A stretch of 64,000 nucleotides of DNA from Oscillospiraceae bacterium (GTDB lineage: Bacteria > Bacillota > Clostridia > Saccharofermentanales > Saccharofermentanaceae), in assembly GCA_902782125.1 (NCBI GenBank), contig CACZMA010000001.1, forward strand, positions 62,001 through 126,000. The letters run 5' to 3'. Shown piece after piece: positions 51,632-61,000 of the stretch. The notes below the pieces were generated by a model. It made no database searches and was not told the DNA's origin. It was given only the letters and a program-made list of their open reading frames with translations. Position numbers and translations under genes: made by a program. Within the stretch, counting starts at the first letter, position 1; each line of letters opens with the position of its first letter.

Positions 51632-53089
51632 ATGAAAATAAGGACAAGATTCGCCCCGAGCCCCACAGGATTCATGCATGTAGGCAACCTGCGTACGGCT
51701 CTCTATGAGTATCTGACGGCAAAGCATGAGAACGGTACCTTCGTATTAAGGATCGAGGACACCGACCAGGAGCGTTACGTCGAGGGCGCGACTCAGGTAA
51801 TATACGATACGTTGAAGCTCGCAGGCTTAAGCCATGACGAAGGCCCGGATATAGGCGGCGAATACGGTCCCTATGTTCAGAGCGAGAGGCTCGGCCTCTA
51901 TAAGCCTTATGCCGAGCAGCTCGTAAAAGAAGGCAAGGCTTACCGCTGCTTCTGCACCAAGGAGCGTCTCGATGAGCTCAGAGCAAGCGCTCCCGAGGGT
52001 GAGGTCATCGGCTATGACCGCCACTGCAGAGATCTGTCTGAAGAAGAGATCGAGGCCAAACTTGCAGCAGGCACGCCTTACGTAATCAGACAGAAGATGC
52101 CTTTGGACGGCGTTACGACTTATCACGATCTCGTATACGGTGAGATCTCATTCCCGAACGAGGACCTGGACGACCAGATCCTGCTCAAGACTGACGGATA
52201 TCCCACATATAACTTCGCTAACGTCATCGACGATCACACCATGGGCATTACCCATGTCGTCAGAGGCAGCGAATACCTGTCCTCCACGCCCAAATACAAC
52301 CTCCTCTATGAGGCATTCGGCTGGGAGATCCCCACATACATCCACCTGCCGCTCATCATGGGCAAGACCGTCGACGAGAACGGCAAGGAAGTTGTATCCA
52401 AGCTGTCCAAGAGACACGGATCTACCGGATTCATGGATCTCGTTAACGAAGGATATCTGCCCGAGGCGATCATCAACTATATCGCTCTTCTCGGATGGGC
52501 ACCCGAAGGAACACAGGAGATCTTTACGCTTGATGAACTTATCGAGCAGTTCGATATAAACCGCATCTCCAAGTCGCCTGCAGTATTTGACTATGACAAG
52601 CTTGCCTGGGTCAATGCCGAGCATATCAAGAACATGACTTCAGAAGAATTCTTATCCCATGCTCTTCCCTTCTATGAGAAGGCCGGAATAAGACCTGACT
52701 GCTATGACCTCTGCGAAGAGATCTTAAAGCCCAGGATCACGAGGTTCAACGAGCTCACCGATAAGCTCGCCTTCCTCGGAACATTCACTGATTTTGATAT
52801 CTCACTCTTCGAGCACAAGAAGAGCAAGTCGACACTCGAGACTTCAAAGGAATACCTGACCAAGGCTCTTCCCGTATTGGAGAGCATCGACTGGGACCGT
52901 GAGGCCATCAGCGAAGCGATGAAGAAGCTTGCCGAAGATAACGAGGTCAAGAACTCCGTTGTCATGTGGCCTGTCAGGATCGCTGCAGCAGGTGTGGCGG
53001 TAACTCCCGGCGGATGCGCTGAAGTCCTGATCCTTCTGGGTCGCGAAGAATCACTCAAGAGAATAAAAGCAAGCCTTGCAAGGCTGTAA
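51632..53089 (+). CDS. gltX: Glutamyl-tRNA synthetase
   Basis: A 485-residue class I synthetase. The HIGH-type motif is [15 protein letters not shown] and the KMSKS loop is SKLSKRHGS. Length and C-terminal anticodon-binding region fit bacterial GluRS. AAGGAG precedes the ATG. Directly upstream of glnS (17-base gap), so both are likely cotranscribed. With a GlnRS present, this enzyme may be of the discriminating type that charges only tRNA-Glu; that is inference. Confidence 0.95.
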   Translation: MKIRTRFAPSPTGFMHVGNLRTALYEYLTAKHENGTFVLRIEDTDQERYVEGATQVIYDTLKLAGLSHDEGPDIGGEYGPYVQSERLGLYKPYAEQLVKEGKAYRCFCTKERLDELRASAPEGEVIGYDRHCRDLSEEEIEAKLAAGTPYVIRQKMPLDGVTTYHDLVYGEISFPNEDLDDQILLKTDGYPTYNFANVIDDHTMGITHVVRGSEYLSSTPKYNLLYEAFGWEIPTYIHLPLIMGKTVDENGKEVVSKLSKRHGSTGFMDLVNEGYLPEAIINYIALLGWAPEGTQEIFTLDELIEQFDINRISKSPAVFDYDKLAWVNAEHIKNMTSEEFLSHALPFYEKAGIRPDCYDLCEEILKPRITRFNELTDKLAFLGTFTDFDISLFEHKKSKSTLETSKEYLTKALPVLESIDWDREAISEAMKKLAEDNEVKNSVVMWPVRIAAAGVAVTPGGCAEVLILLGREESLKRIKASLARL

Positions 53090-53106
53090 GTATAAGGAGA
53101 ACGATA

Positions 53107-54771
53107 ATGGCTGAAAGCAAGAATTTCATTCATCAGATCATTGATGAGGAACTTAAGCCCGGCGGAAGAGTATACGGCAAAAAGATCCACACCAGATTCC
53201 CGCCCGAGCCCAACGGCTACCTTCACATCGGACACGCCAAGGCGCTCGAGATAGATTTTGGTACGGCAGAAGCCTATAACGGCATCTGCAATCTCCGTAT
53301 GGATGATACTAACCCCACCAAAGAAGACGAAGAGTACGTCGAAGCCATCAAGGAAGACATCCACTGGCTCGGACATGACTGGGAAGACAGGTTCTTCTAT
53401 GCGTCCGAGTATTTCGACCAGATGTATGATTACGCTGTGGAGCTCATTAAGAAGGGCCTCGCTTATGTCTGCGAGCTTACCCCTGATCAGATGCGTGAGA
53501 TGAGAGGCGATACCAAGACTCCCGCACAGTCTCCCTACAGGGACAGACCGATCGAGGAGAGCCTTGACCTGTTTGCAAGGATGAAGGCCGGCGAGTTCGA
53601 AGACGGCAAGATGACACTGCGCGCCAAGATAGACCTTGCTTCAGGCAACTTCAACATGAGAGACCCCGTTATCTACAGGATCAACCACCTGCCCCACCAT
53701 AGGCTTGGTGACAAGTGGTGCATCTACCCGATGTATGATTTCGCGCATCCGATAGAAGATGCATTAGAAGGCATCACCCACTCCCTGTGCTCGCTCGAGT
53801 TCGAGGCACACCGCCCGCTCTATGACTGGGTCGTAAACAACATCTCGGTAGAGTGCAAGCCCCGCCAGATAGAGTTTGCAAGACTCGGCATCACACATAC
53901 TGTCCTGTCCAAGAGGAAACTCCGCGCCATGATCGAGGCCGGTATCGTATCCGGATGGGACGACCCGAGAATGCCTACTCTCTGCGGTCTCAGGAGAAGA
54001 GGATATACTCCTGCTTCCATCCATAATTTCTCGGAAAGGAACGGCGTCGCGAAGATCAATTCCGTAGTTGATTATGCATTCCTTGAGTACTGCCTCAGAG
54101 AAGACCTTAACGAGCATGCGAAGCGTGCGATGGCAGTCATCCGCCCCGTGAAGCTCATCATCGACAACTATCCCGAAGGACAGACCGAGGAGTTCGAGGT
54201 CGAGAACAACCCCAAGGATGAGTCAATGGGCACCCGTAAGGTCAGCTTCTCCAGAGAGCTCTGGATCGAAGCGGAGGACTTCATGGAAGTTCCCGCACCC
54301 AAGTATTTCAGGCTCTATCCCGGCAATGAGGTAAGACTTAAGTCCGCTTATATCGTTAAGTGCGTTTCCTGCGACCACGATGCTGACGGCAATGTCACCG
54401 CAGTTCACTGCGAGTATGACGAATCTTCCAGAGGCGGCAATCCCGCTGACGGCCGTAAGATCAAGTCGACCATCCACTGGGTAAACGCCGCAGACTGCAT
54501 CGATGCCGAGATCAGGCTCTATGACAGACTCTTCACCACGGAGCAGCCCGACCTCGCTGACTGCAACTATCTCGACTTCATCAATCCCGAATCGCTTACC
54601 ATCGTAAAGGGAGCAAAGCTCGAGAGGTCACTGGAGAATACTGCACCCGAAGACAGATTCCAGTTCTTAAGGAACGGATATTTCTGTGCAGACAGCAAGG
54701 ATTCCAAGCCCGGCGCACTCGTCTTCAACAAGGCCGTGTCGCTCAAGGACAGCTACAAGCCTGAGGCATGA
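53107..54771 (+). CDS. glnS: Glutaminyl-tRNA synthetase
   Basis: A 554-residue class I Gln[18 protein letters not shown] (HIGH), [16 protein letters not shown], the [19 protein letters not shown] acceptor-stem motif, and VLSKRKL (KMSKS). The C-terminal beta-barrel anticodon domains are complete. Most Firmicutes make Gln-tRNA by GatCAB; a GlnRS here probably came by ancient transfer, but it is seen in several Clostridia. AAGGAGAACGATA precedes the ATG. Confidence 0.95.
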   Translation: MAESKNFIHQIIDEELKPGGRVYGKKIHTRFPPEPNGYLHIGHAKALEIDFGTAEAYNGICNLRMDDTNPTKEDEEYVEAIKEDIHWLGHDWEDRFFYASEYFDQMYDYAVELIKKGLAYVCELTPDQMREMRGDTKTPAQSPYRDRPIEESLDLFARMKAGEFEDGKMTLRAKIDLASGNFNMRDPVIYRINHLPHHRLGDKWCIYPMYDFAHPIEDALEGITHSLCSLEFEAHRPLYDWVVNNISVECKPRQIEFARLGITHTVLSKRKLRAMIEAGIVSGWDDPRMPTLCGLRRRGYTPASIHNFSERNGVAKINSVVDYAFLEYCLREDLNEHAKRAMAVIRPVKLIIDNYPEGQTEEFEVENNPKDESMGTRKVSFSRELWIEAEDFMEVPAPKYFRLYPGNEVRLKSAYIVKCVSCDHDADGNVTAVHCEYDESSRGGNPADGRKIKSTIHWVNAADCIDAEIRLYDRLFTTEQPDLADCNYLDFINPESLTIVKGAKLERSLENTAPEDRFQFLRNGYFCADSKDSKPGALVFNKAVSLKDSYKPEA

Positions 54772-54885
54772 ACCTGCAGCCATTTTATTCAAAGAAATTT
54801 GAATAAATAATCAAAAAGTGCTAACATTTTACCGTCGGAATTCACGTTCCGGCGGTTTTGTTTTGAGATATAGGGGGTAAGATCA

Positions 54886-55695
54886 ATGTGGACAAGGAAA
54901 CAGCTTAAGGAGAATGCTAAGGCTGTTCTCACCAAGTACTATTGGACCGGGTTTGCCATCAGTCTGGTCATCAGTCTGTTTGCAGGCACCAGGGGCGCTT
55001 CAAGTTCTTCAACACTCGTCCAGGTAGCGAATGCATTTGCTCAGGAGTTGAACGAGAATAACATATCACCGGATGAACTTATTGATGCCATAAATGACCA
55101 TCCTGAGATAATCTCTTTGCTCATCGCTACTATCGTGATCGTCTGTCTGATCGATCTGTTTATCTGGGTTGTGGCAACCGCTTTGAACATTTTCCTTTTC
55201 AATCCGCTCAAGGTCGGCAAGAACGCATACTATATCAGACAGAGAGAAGACTGCGGTAAATTCGGCAACCTTGGGATCGCCTTCATGAAGGGCAAGTATA
55301 AGGGAACTATCAAGACCATATTCTTAAGGGATCTGTATCTCTGGCTCTGGTCTCTCCTGTTCGTGATCCCGGGCATCATCAAGAGCTATTCATACTTCAT
55401 GGTCCCGTACATCGCAGCTGACAATCCGGAGCTTCCTTCATCACGGGTATTCGAGATCAGCAAGCAGACGATGAAGGGTGAGAAATGGAACCTCTTCGTA
55501 CTGCAGCTGTCATTCATCCTGTGGCATATGGGATGCCTGATCACATGCGGATTGGGATACCTCTTCCTTACTCCGTATCTGGAAGCAACATATGCCGAGC
55601 TCTATGCCTGCCTTAAGACCAAGGCAATGCGCGAAGGCATAATCGCAGAAGGCGAACTCCCGAGAAGCCTCTGGAACGACACTTCCGCAGCATAA
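54886..55695 (+). CDS. DUF975 family membrane protein
   Basis: A 269-residue protein with four to five hydrophobic stretches and the DUF975 opening (MWTRKQLKENAKAVL). The conserved LFVIPGIIKSYSYFMVPYI and SKQTMKGEKW segments are present. Function unknown; such proteins are common in Firmicutes. The Ser-rich stretch after the first helix carries a long extracytoplasmic loop. GGGGGTAAG precedes the ATG, and a strong hairpin follows at 55727-55759. Confidence 0.9.
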   Translation: MWTRKQLKENAKAVLTKYYWTGFAISLVISLFAGTRGASSSSTLVQVANAFAQELNENNISPDELIDAINDHPEIISLLIATIVIVCLIDLFIWVVATALNIFLFNPLKVGKNAYYIRQREDCGKFGNLGIAFMKGKYKGTIKTIFLRDLYLWLWSLLFVIPGIIKSYSYFMVPYIAADNPELPSSRVFEISKQTMKGEKWNLFVLQLSFILWHMGCLITCGLGYLFLTPYLEATYAELYACLKTKAMREGIIAEGELPRSLWNDTSAA

Positions 55696-55726
55696 ATAAG
55701 TAAACTTCCTTTTGGAATCTTGGTGG

Positions 55727-55759
55727 AGGGGTTGTCTCAAAAGTTTTGAGACAGCCCCT
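55727..55759 (+). terminator. Strong 16-pair hairpin terminator after the DUF975 gene
   Basis: AGGGGTTGTCTCAAAA and TTTTGAGACAGCCCCT form 16 pairs with one G-T, followed by TTTAATTA on the plus strand. It is between convergent genes but has no T-run on the minus strand, so it mainly serves the plus strand. Confidence 0.85.
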
Positions 55760-55779
55760 TTAATTATGGTCTGACATGA

Positions 55780-56538
55780 TCAATATCCTGCAAGGAATTC
55801 TTTTGTACGTTCTTCACGGGGATTCGTTACAAGGTCATACGCAGGACCTTCTTCGACGATGACGCCTCCGTCCATGAACACTATCCTGTCTGCTACGTCA
55901 CGAGCGAAAGACATCTCGTGCGTAACTATTACCATGGTCATGTTCTCCTGTGCAAGAGCCTTGATTACGCTCAATACGCCCTTTGTAAGCTCAGGATCCA
56001 ATGCCGATGTGGGTTCGTCGAAGAATATTATGTCCGGGTTTGCTGCGAGCGCCCTGGCGATCGAGACACGCTGCTGCTGTCCGCCCGAGAGATTGCAGGG
56101 ATAGTAATCCGCCTTGTCGGAGAGCTCCATTTTCGCGAGGAGCTCGTCACAGATGGCATCAGCTTCTTCCCTGCTCTTCTTGTGTACATGGATCAGCGCT
56201 TCCGTTATGTTGCGCCTTACGGAGAAGTGCGGGAACAGGTTGAAGTTCTGGAAGACCAAGCCGAACTTACTGCGGATCTCGAGGAGCATCTTCTTGTCTG
56301 CGTATACGGCACGTTCTTCGGGAGTATCGCAGAGCGTATCCCCTGCTATCACGATCTTGCCCGAATCTATCTTCTCGAGAGTTGTCGCACAGCGCAGAAG
56401 AGTCGATTTGCCGCCGCCTGAAGGTCCAATTATCGCGACGACCTCACCTCTGTCGACTTCCAGGTCGATGCCCTTCAGGACTTCGAGGTCTCCGAAGCTC
56501 TTTTTGATATTGCGCATCTCAAGGATAGCATCGCTCAT
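55780..56538 (-). CDS. Polar amino-acid ABC transporter ATPase
   Basis: A 252-residue GlnQ/HisP-type ATPase: Walker [10 protein letters not shown] (near 37), Q-loop, signature [15 protein letters not shown], Walker [14 protein letters not shown] and switch His in VTHEMSFA. It energises the amino-acid importer with the permease 12 bases upstream. The exact amino acid is unclear. Confidence 0.95.
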   Translation of the reverse strand: MSDAILEMRNIKKSFGDLEVLKGIDLEVDRGEVVAIIGPSGGGKSTLLRCATTLEKIDSGKIVIAGDTLCDTPEERAVYADKKMLLEIRSKFGLVFQNFNLFPHFSVRRNITEALIHVHKKSREEADAICDELLAKMELSDKADYYPCNLSGGQQQRVSIARALAANPDIIFFDEPTSALDPELTKGVLSVIKALAQENMTMVIVTHEMSFARDVADRIVFMDGGVIVEEGPAYDLVTNPREERTKEFLAGY

Positions 56539-56550
56539 CTTACAAACACC

Positions 56551-57219
56551 TCACGAATAATAAGACATCGACTTCTCGATGCGCGTCATTATCATCTCTA
56601 TCACGCCGTTCATGATGTAGTAGAACACACCTGCGGCAATGTAAGGAATGACCGAGACATTGGCAGATGCCAGAGTCTTGGCCTCCGTGAACATCTCGGA
56701 TACAGACAGTACCTGTGCAAGAGACGTATCCTTAACGAGAGTGATGACCTCGTTGGATACAGAAGGAAGTACAGTTTTGATGACCTGGGGAAGGATGATT
56801 CGGAAGTAAGTCTGTGACTTGGTGAATCCCAGGACCTGAGCTGCCTCATACTGGCCCTTGGACATCGACTGTATACCTCCCCTGAATATCTCGGCGAAGT
56901 ATGCCGCATAGTTCAGCGAGAAGCCTATGATGGTCGCGATGAAGCGGTAATCGAACGGTCCTAAGTGGATGTCTCCTGTCTTGATCTGAAACAGATAGAA
57001 TGGTCCGAAATACACCAGCAGCAGCTGGAGCATAAGAGGCGTACCCCTGAGGATGGATATATAAAATCTGAATATGGATGAGACGATAATGTTCTTGGCC
57101 ATTCTTCCCTTGGCTACGAGAAGGCCCAGAGGGATGGAGAACACGAGTGTGAATGCGAATATCCCGAGGGTTACAAGGAACCCTTCGAGAAGCTGTAACA
57201 ATATCGCACCAATATCCAT
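56551..57219 (-). CDS. Polar amino-acid ABC transporter permease
   Basis: A 222-residue HisM-type permease with four to five transmembrane helices and the ATPase-contact motif EAAQVLGFTKSQTYFRIILPQVI (about residues 137-159; EAA loop). It is likely a homodimer. ATG 57219 is chosen; a GTG three codons earlier lies in the GGGAGTG site. A terminator hairpin (57262-57285) separates it from the binding-protein gene. Confidence 0.95.
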   Translation of the reverse strand: MDIGAILLQLLEGFLVTLGIFAFTLVFSIPLGLLVAKGRMAKNIIVSSIFRFYISILRGTPLMLQLLLVYFGPFYLFQIKTGDIHLGPFDYRFIATIIGFSLNYAAYFAEIFRGGIQSMSKGQYEAAQVLGFTKSQTYFRIILPQVIKTVLPSVSNEVITLVKDTSLAQVLSVSEMFTEAKTLASANVSVIPYIAAGVFYYIMNGVIEMIMTRIEKSMSYYS

Positions 57220-57261
57220 AGAACACACTCCCGGTACATTACCAAGACATTATAACACGAA

Positions 57262-57285
57262 AAGACCGCCTCTTCCGAGGCGGCC
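57262..57285 (-). terminator. Intra-operon hairpin between binding-protein and permease genes
   Basis: A seven-pair GC stem (CCGCCTC/GAGGCGG on the plus strand, 57266-57283) is followed on the minus strand by TCTTTT. As a partial terminator it would let the binding protein be made in excess over the permease and ATPase. Confidence 0.65.
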
Positions 57286-57314
57286 TTATATCGCTTTGAC
57301 TTATCGATCTTCTC

Positions 57315-58127
57315 TTACTTTCCGATCGTCGTTACGTCTGTGCCGAACCACTTGTTGGATATCTCTGCAAGAGTTCCGTCCTTAGCCATCTCATCAAGAG
57401 CTGCCTGGACTTCGTCTCTGAGCTCCGTGTTGCCGAGCAGGAAGCCTACACCGTACTCTTCGCTCGCGACAGCGTCATCGAGGACTACCATGCTCTTGCC
57501 GGAAGTCTGGATCTCATAGCGGGCAACGATCTCATCCATAACGATGGCATCAACTCCGCCTGACTCGAGTTCCATAAGGGCATTGAGGTACGAATCGACC
57601 TGAACGAGCTCACCGAAAGACTCGGTAAGAGCCGTATTCTCCTCGAGTGCCGCAAGTCCGGAAGAATCCTTCTGAACGGCAACCTTCTTGCCTGCAAGAT
57701 CTGCGAGAGACTTGATATCGGAGTCTGCATTAACAACTACGACCTGGTCATTCTCCATGTAGGCCTCGGTCCATGTGTACTTATCCTCACGGCCGCTGAT
57801 CGTGAATCCGTTCCAGATGCAGTCGATGTTGCCTGACTCAAGCTCCTGGTCCTTGGCATCCCATGAGATGGGCTGTGCGACGAACTCATATCCGAGTCTG
57901 TCAGCTACTTCCGCAGCGAGGTCAAGGTCAAAACCTACGTATTCGCCGTTGTTGTCCTGGAAGCCCATAGGCGGGAATTCAGCATCGAATCCGACTACGA
58001 ACTGCTCTTTTGCTCCTGCATCTGCTGCAGAAGCTTCAGCTGCAGGTGCCTCTGTCTTGGCGCATCCTGCAAAAGAGGCAGTCATGGCAAGTACCATTAC
58101 TGCCGAGATCAATTTACTTACTTTCAT
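57315..58127 (-). CDS. Amino-acid-binding lipoprotein
   Basis: A 270-residue type II periplasmic-binding lipoprotein (lipobox SFAGC; Ala-rich linker). Ligand motifs: FVVGFDAEFPPMGFQDNNGEYVGFDLDLA and GKKVAVQKDSSG. Similar proteins bind polar or cationic amino acids. ATG 58127 is used; an in-frame GTG lies in the AAGGAGTGTG site. It is 25 bases after upp and may be cotranscribed. Confidence 0.94.
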   Translation of the reverse strand: MKVSKLISAVMVLAMTASFAGCAKTEAPAAEASAADAGAKEQFVVGFDAEFPPMGFQDNNGEYVGFDLDLAAEVADRLGYEFVAQPISWDAKDQELESGNIDCIWNGFTISGREDKYTWTEAYMENDQVVVVNADSDIKSLADLAGKKVAVQKDSSGLAALEENTALTESFGELVQVDSYLNALMELESGGVDAIVMDEIVARYEIQTSGKSMVVLDDAVASEEYGVGFLLGNTELRDEVQAALDEMAKDGTLAEISNKWFGTDVTTIGK

Positions 58128-58152
58128 AAAACACACTCCTTATGTTTTTTGA

Positions 58153-58797
58153 TCACTTAGTTCCGAAGATCCTGTCTCCGGCATCTCCGAGGCCGGGAAG
58201 GATATAGGCATTGTCGTTGAGCTCACGGTCAACGCAGCCGACATATATCTCGATATCAGGATGAGCCTTGGCGAGCTTCTCAATGCCCTCAGGTGCTGCG
58301 ATGATGCACATGAACTTGATGTTCTTGCCGCCGTGATTCTTGATGGAATTGATGGCATCAACTGCACTTCCGCCTGTAGCGAGCATAGGATCTACGACAA
58401 CGATCAGTCTCTGATCGATGGGATCCGGGAGCTTGCAATAATAATCATGAGGCTCATGGGTAACAGGATCTCTGTAAAGGCCGATATGTCCTACCTTGGC
58501 AAGAGGTGCAAGAACCTGGACACCGGGAACCATTCCCAGACCTGCTCTTAAGATGGGAACGATGGCAAGCTTCTTACCGTCGATCATGGGTGCCATGGTC
58601 TTCTCGAGAGGAGTCGTGATCTCGACTTCCTTGAGAGGCAGGTCTCTCAATGCCTCGTAGCCTTCGAGTGCGGCAACTTCCTCGACCAGCTTCCTGAACT
58701 CATAAGTACCTGTATCGGTCTTCCTCATGAGAGAGATCTTGTGTCTGATCAAAGGGTGTTCCATTACCTGAACATTTGCAAAATCTTTGTACTGCAT
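58153..58797 (-). CDS. upp: Uracil phosphoribosyltransferase
   Basis: A 214-residue salvage enzyme making UMP from uracil and PRPP. Seen: [33 protein letters not shown] loop [16 protein letters not shown], and the C-terminal [15 protein letters not shown] 58797 has GGAG six bases upstream; the longer frame to 58824 is rejected. The leader has a hairpin with repeated GTCCGTT. Confidence 0.97.
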   Translation of the reverse strand: MQYKDFANVQVMEHPLIRHKISLMRKTDTGTYEFRKLVEEVAALEGYEALRDLPLKEVEITTPLEKTMAPMIDGKKLAIVPILRAGLGMVPGVQVLAPLAKVGHIGLYRDPVTHEPHDYYCKLPDPIDQRLIVVVDPMLATGGSAVDAINSIKNHGGKNIKFMCIIAAPEGIEKLAKAHPDIEIYVGCVDRELNDNAYILPGLGDAGDRIFGTK

Positions 58798-58812
58798 AAG
58801 CATCTCCAATCC

Positions 58813-58836
58813 GGAACGGACCATAACGGACGTTCC
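58813..58836 (-). promoter_or_regulatory. Hairpin with two GTCCGTT copies in the upp leader
   Basis: GGAACG pairs with CGTTCC around a 12-base loop, and GTCCGTT occurs twice. It is close to the GGAG site, so it may influence translation. It does not clearly match a PyrR binding loop. Confidence 0.35.
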
Positions 58837-58842
58837 CTGATA

Positions 58843-58871
58843 ATTGTAGTTTAAAGGGACATTTTATTCAA
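58843..58871 (-). promoter_or_regulatory. Promoter of upp (TTGAAT-N17-TACAAT)
   Basis: TTGAAT (58866-58871) and TACAAT (58843-58848) are 17 bases apart. The -35 overlaps the last codons of the DUF47 gene. Confidence 0.5.
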
Positions 58872-59505
58872 CAAGGCTCTTGTTCTGGAATACAATGTAC
58901 TTATAGCAGTCATCGGCACTGACTTCGAAAGCCTCGAATACCTGCTTGACAGCATCGTAGACACTCTTCCATCTCATGACGTCGATGGAGTCGTGCTCTT
59001 CGGAGAACAGCTGGTATACGAGGATGTTGTACATCTTGAAGTATTCAACCTTGAATGCGTCGAACTCGTTGACTGCCCTGATGAATTCTTCCTTATGCTT
59101 ATAGTCGAAGGTCCTGAGCACATTGATGAGGTGCATCTGCTTCTTAACAGCACCTGCGATGCAGTTGATGGAAGACCTGAACCCTGAAGTAACTTCAGTT
59201 ACATTGTGTCTTACAACGCATTTGGAGAGCTCATCGAGCATATCGATGCCTTCTTCTATGTGACGTACCATCTGGAAGATTGCCATTCTTCTCTCAGACG
59301 GTTCAATGGTAATGGTACTGAATCTTAATGAGAATTCGTGGAAGATAAAATCGCCTTCGTCTTCAATGGCGTCGATCCTGTCAGCGATCGAGTCGCGGCC
59401 TTCGATATCTTCAAGCATCTCGAGTAATAGATCGGATTGGCGGTAAAGTAATTCAGACAATGCGACAGCCTGATCAAACAAGAATTCACGTTCTTCGCCG
59501 GTCAT
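58864..59505 (-). CDS. DUF47/PhoU-like phosphate-transport regulator
   Basis: A 213-residue all-helical protein of the YkaA/DUF47 family (EDEGDFIFHEFSLRF, RMAIFQMVRHIEEGIDML). Such proteins usually sit beside a Pit-type phosphate permease and bind metals; no permease gene is adjacent here. CAGGAGG precedes the ATG. Its own promoter is at 59542-59550. Confidence 0.9.
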   Translation of the reverse strand: MTGEEREFLFDQAVALSELLYRQSDLLLEMLEDIEGRDSIADRIDAIEDEGDFIFHEFSLRFSTITIEPSERRMAIFQMVRHIEEGIDMLDELSKCVVRHNVTEVTSGFRSSINCIAGAVKKQMHLINVLRTFDYKHKEEFIRAVNEFDAFKVEYFKMYNILVYQLFSEEHDSIDVMRWKSVYDAVKQVFEAFEVSADDCYKYIVFQNKSLVE

Positions 59506-59541
59506 TATAATGCCTCCTGGAAAAGCATAATCGATACTAAA

Positions 59542-59550
59542 ATTTTATCA
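59542..59550 (-). promoter_or_regulatory. Extended -10 (TGATAAAAT) of the DUF47 gene
   Basis: TGA plus TAAAAT, predicted start near 59535, about 30 bases before the ATG at 59505. It follows the sepF terminator. Confidence 0.5.
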
Positions 59551-59569
59551 GAAACAAAAAGCGAAAAAA

Positions 59570-59592
59570 ACACCCGCCACATAGGCGGGTGT
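59570..59592 (-). terminator. Rho-independent terminator after sepF
   Basis: ACACCCGCC, loop of five, GGCGGGTGT make nine perfect pairs, with a run of seven T on the minus strand. Confidence 0.9.
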
Positions 59593-59615
59593 CATTGTTC
59601 AATCTTTGTTAATTA

Positions 59616-60086
59616 TCAGAGTGCGGAAACCTTTGTTCCTGCAACTGCCTCTTCTGCGCTCTCTACTACGAGATCAACAGACTTAGGTGTGCAAACGAAT
59701 GTTGTCTTAACGGGAGTAGGCTCTACTCTGCCGCCGAGAGAATAAACACCGCCGCTGATGTAGTCAACTACACGCTGGTTCTTATCTGTATTTGTAAGGT
59801 TGCAGATAACGATATGACCTTCACGGATGTGATCGAGAACGATCTGGCTTGTTCTGATGTCATAAGGTGTGAGCATGATGACTGTTGCATTGTGCTGTAC
59901 TACGGGAGTAGTAACTGCCGGTGCGGGCTCCTGTACGAATGTACGTGCCTCAGGCTGATACTGTTCTTCTACGAAAGGCTCTTCGCTCTCTTCATATGTT
60001 TCCTCGTACGGCTGATCATCATAATACTCATCCTCTACAGGAGCGAACATGCTGCCGAAGAAATTCTTAACGTTAAAACTGCCCAT
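59616..60086 (-). CDS. sepF: Cell-division protein SepF
   Basis: A 156-residue SepF, which anchors FtsZ and shapes the division septum in Gram-positive bacteria. An N-terminal amphipathic start (GSFNVKNFFGSMF), an acidic Glu/Tyr linker, and the core domain (TPYDIRTSQIVLDHIREGHIVICNLTN, RVVDYISGGVYSLGG) are present. ATG 60086 has AAGGAGG; the open frame to 60191 is upstream sequence. It follows yggS by 175 bases, in the usual ylm order, but has its own promoter and terminator. Confidence 0.95.
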   Translation of the reverse strand: MGSFNVKNFFGSMFAPVEDEYYDDQPYEETYEESEEPFVEEQYQPEARTFVQEPAPAVTTPVVQHNATVIMLTPYDIRTSQIVLDHIREGHIVICNLTNTDKNQRVVDYISGGVYSLGGRVEPTPVKTTFVCTPKSVDLVVESAEEAVAGTKVSAL

Positions 60087-60141
60087 TTGTGTTTCCTCCT
60101 TAAATTTTGCCCGACCAAGGACATCTGTAAAACATAAATGG

Positions 60142-60170
60142 ATATTAACGAACTTATTCACGACGCTCAA
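60142..60170 (-). promoter_or_regulatory. Promoter of sepF (TTGAGC-N17-TAATAT)
   Basis: TTGAGC (60165-60170) and TAATAT (60142-60147) have a 17-base spacer; predicted start near 60135 and a leader of about 50 bases with AAGGAGG. Confidence 0.55.
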
Positions 60171-60261
60171 TACTTTTGGGCAAAGTGACATAAGACAGTA
60201 ACTTAAACGGGGGTTATATTACAAAATGTCACGAAAAACGACTTATTGAGACGTATCAATG

Positions 60262-60999
60262 TTACACAGCAGCATATTCTGCGCGGTTGCCGAATATGGC
60301 CGTACCCACCCTGATATGCGTTGCACCCTCGAGGATCGCACTCCTGTAATCCTGGCTCATACCCATGGAAAGGACATTCCAGTCAGGCGTGCCGACATAT
60401 GAAGCAAGCTCTTCATATATGTTCCTCGTCCTTGCAAACACTTCCCTTGCCTCACCCTCATATGTCTGTATAGGAGCCATTGTCATAAGGCCGCACATCG
60501 TAACATTAGGCATGCGCATAATGTGGTCTATTGCCTGTCTTAATTCATGAGGAGCAAAGCCGTGCTTGGTCTCTTCGCCTGACACATTGGCCTGCAGAAG
60601 TATCCTGGTGGTAACATTGTTACTCTCAGAGCGCTTTGATATCTCTTCTGCGAGCTCGATCGTGTTGACCGAATGGATGAGAGATGTCTTGCCGATGATA
60701 TATTTGACCTTATTCTTCTGCAGGGTTCCGATGAGATGCCAGTTGCAGTCAAGGCCGATAGAACTGAAGCGTTCTATCTTGGGGACCATCTCCTGCACCC
60801 TGTTCTCGCCGAGATCCTTAAGACCGGCGACGCAAGCTGCTTCGGCATAGCCTACGGGAAATACTTTGGATACTCCTACAAGAGTGACGTCGGATACATC
60901 CCTTCCCGCTTCCCTGCAGCAGTCTGCTACGGATTCTCTTACAGCGGCAAGACGCGTCTTAATGCTGTCATATATCTGTTCATCGTAATCGTATTCCAT
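60262..60999 (-). CDS. PLP-homeostasis protein YggS/YlmE
   Basis: A 245-residue PLP-binding protein (YggS family), involved in vitamin B6 balance rather than catalysis. Seen: VGVSKVFPVG with the PLP Lys, DLGENRVQEM, NWHLIGTLQKNKVKY, and the C-terminal SMGMSQDYRSAI and VGTAIFG. It begins one base after the HlyD-like gene's stop, in line with sepF. Confidence 0.95.
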   Translation of the reverse strand: MEYDYDEQIYDSIKTRLAAVRESVADCCREAGRDVSDVTLVGVSKVFPVGYAEAACVAGLKDLGENRVQEMVPKIERFSSIGLDCNWHLIGTLQKNKVKYIIGKTSLIHSVNTIELAEEISKRSESNNVTTRILLQANVSGEETKHGFAPHELRQAIDHIMRMPNVTMCGLMTMAPIQTYEGEAREVFARTRNIYEELASYVGTPDWNVLSMGMSQDYRSAILEGATHIRVGTAIFGNRAEYAAV

Positions 61000-61000
61000 A

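Noticed and set aside
58864..59505. A PhoU/Pit phosphate-transport pair
   Set aside because: The DUF47 protein is present, but no Pit-type permease is adjacent, so the pair cannot be claimed.
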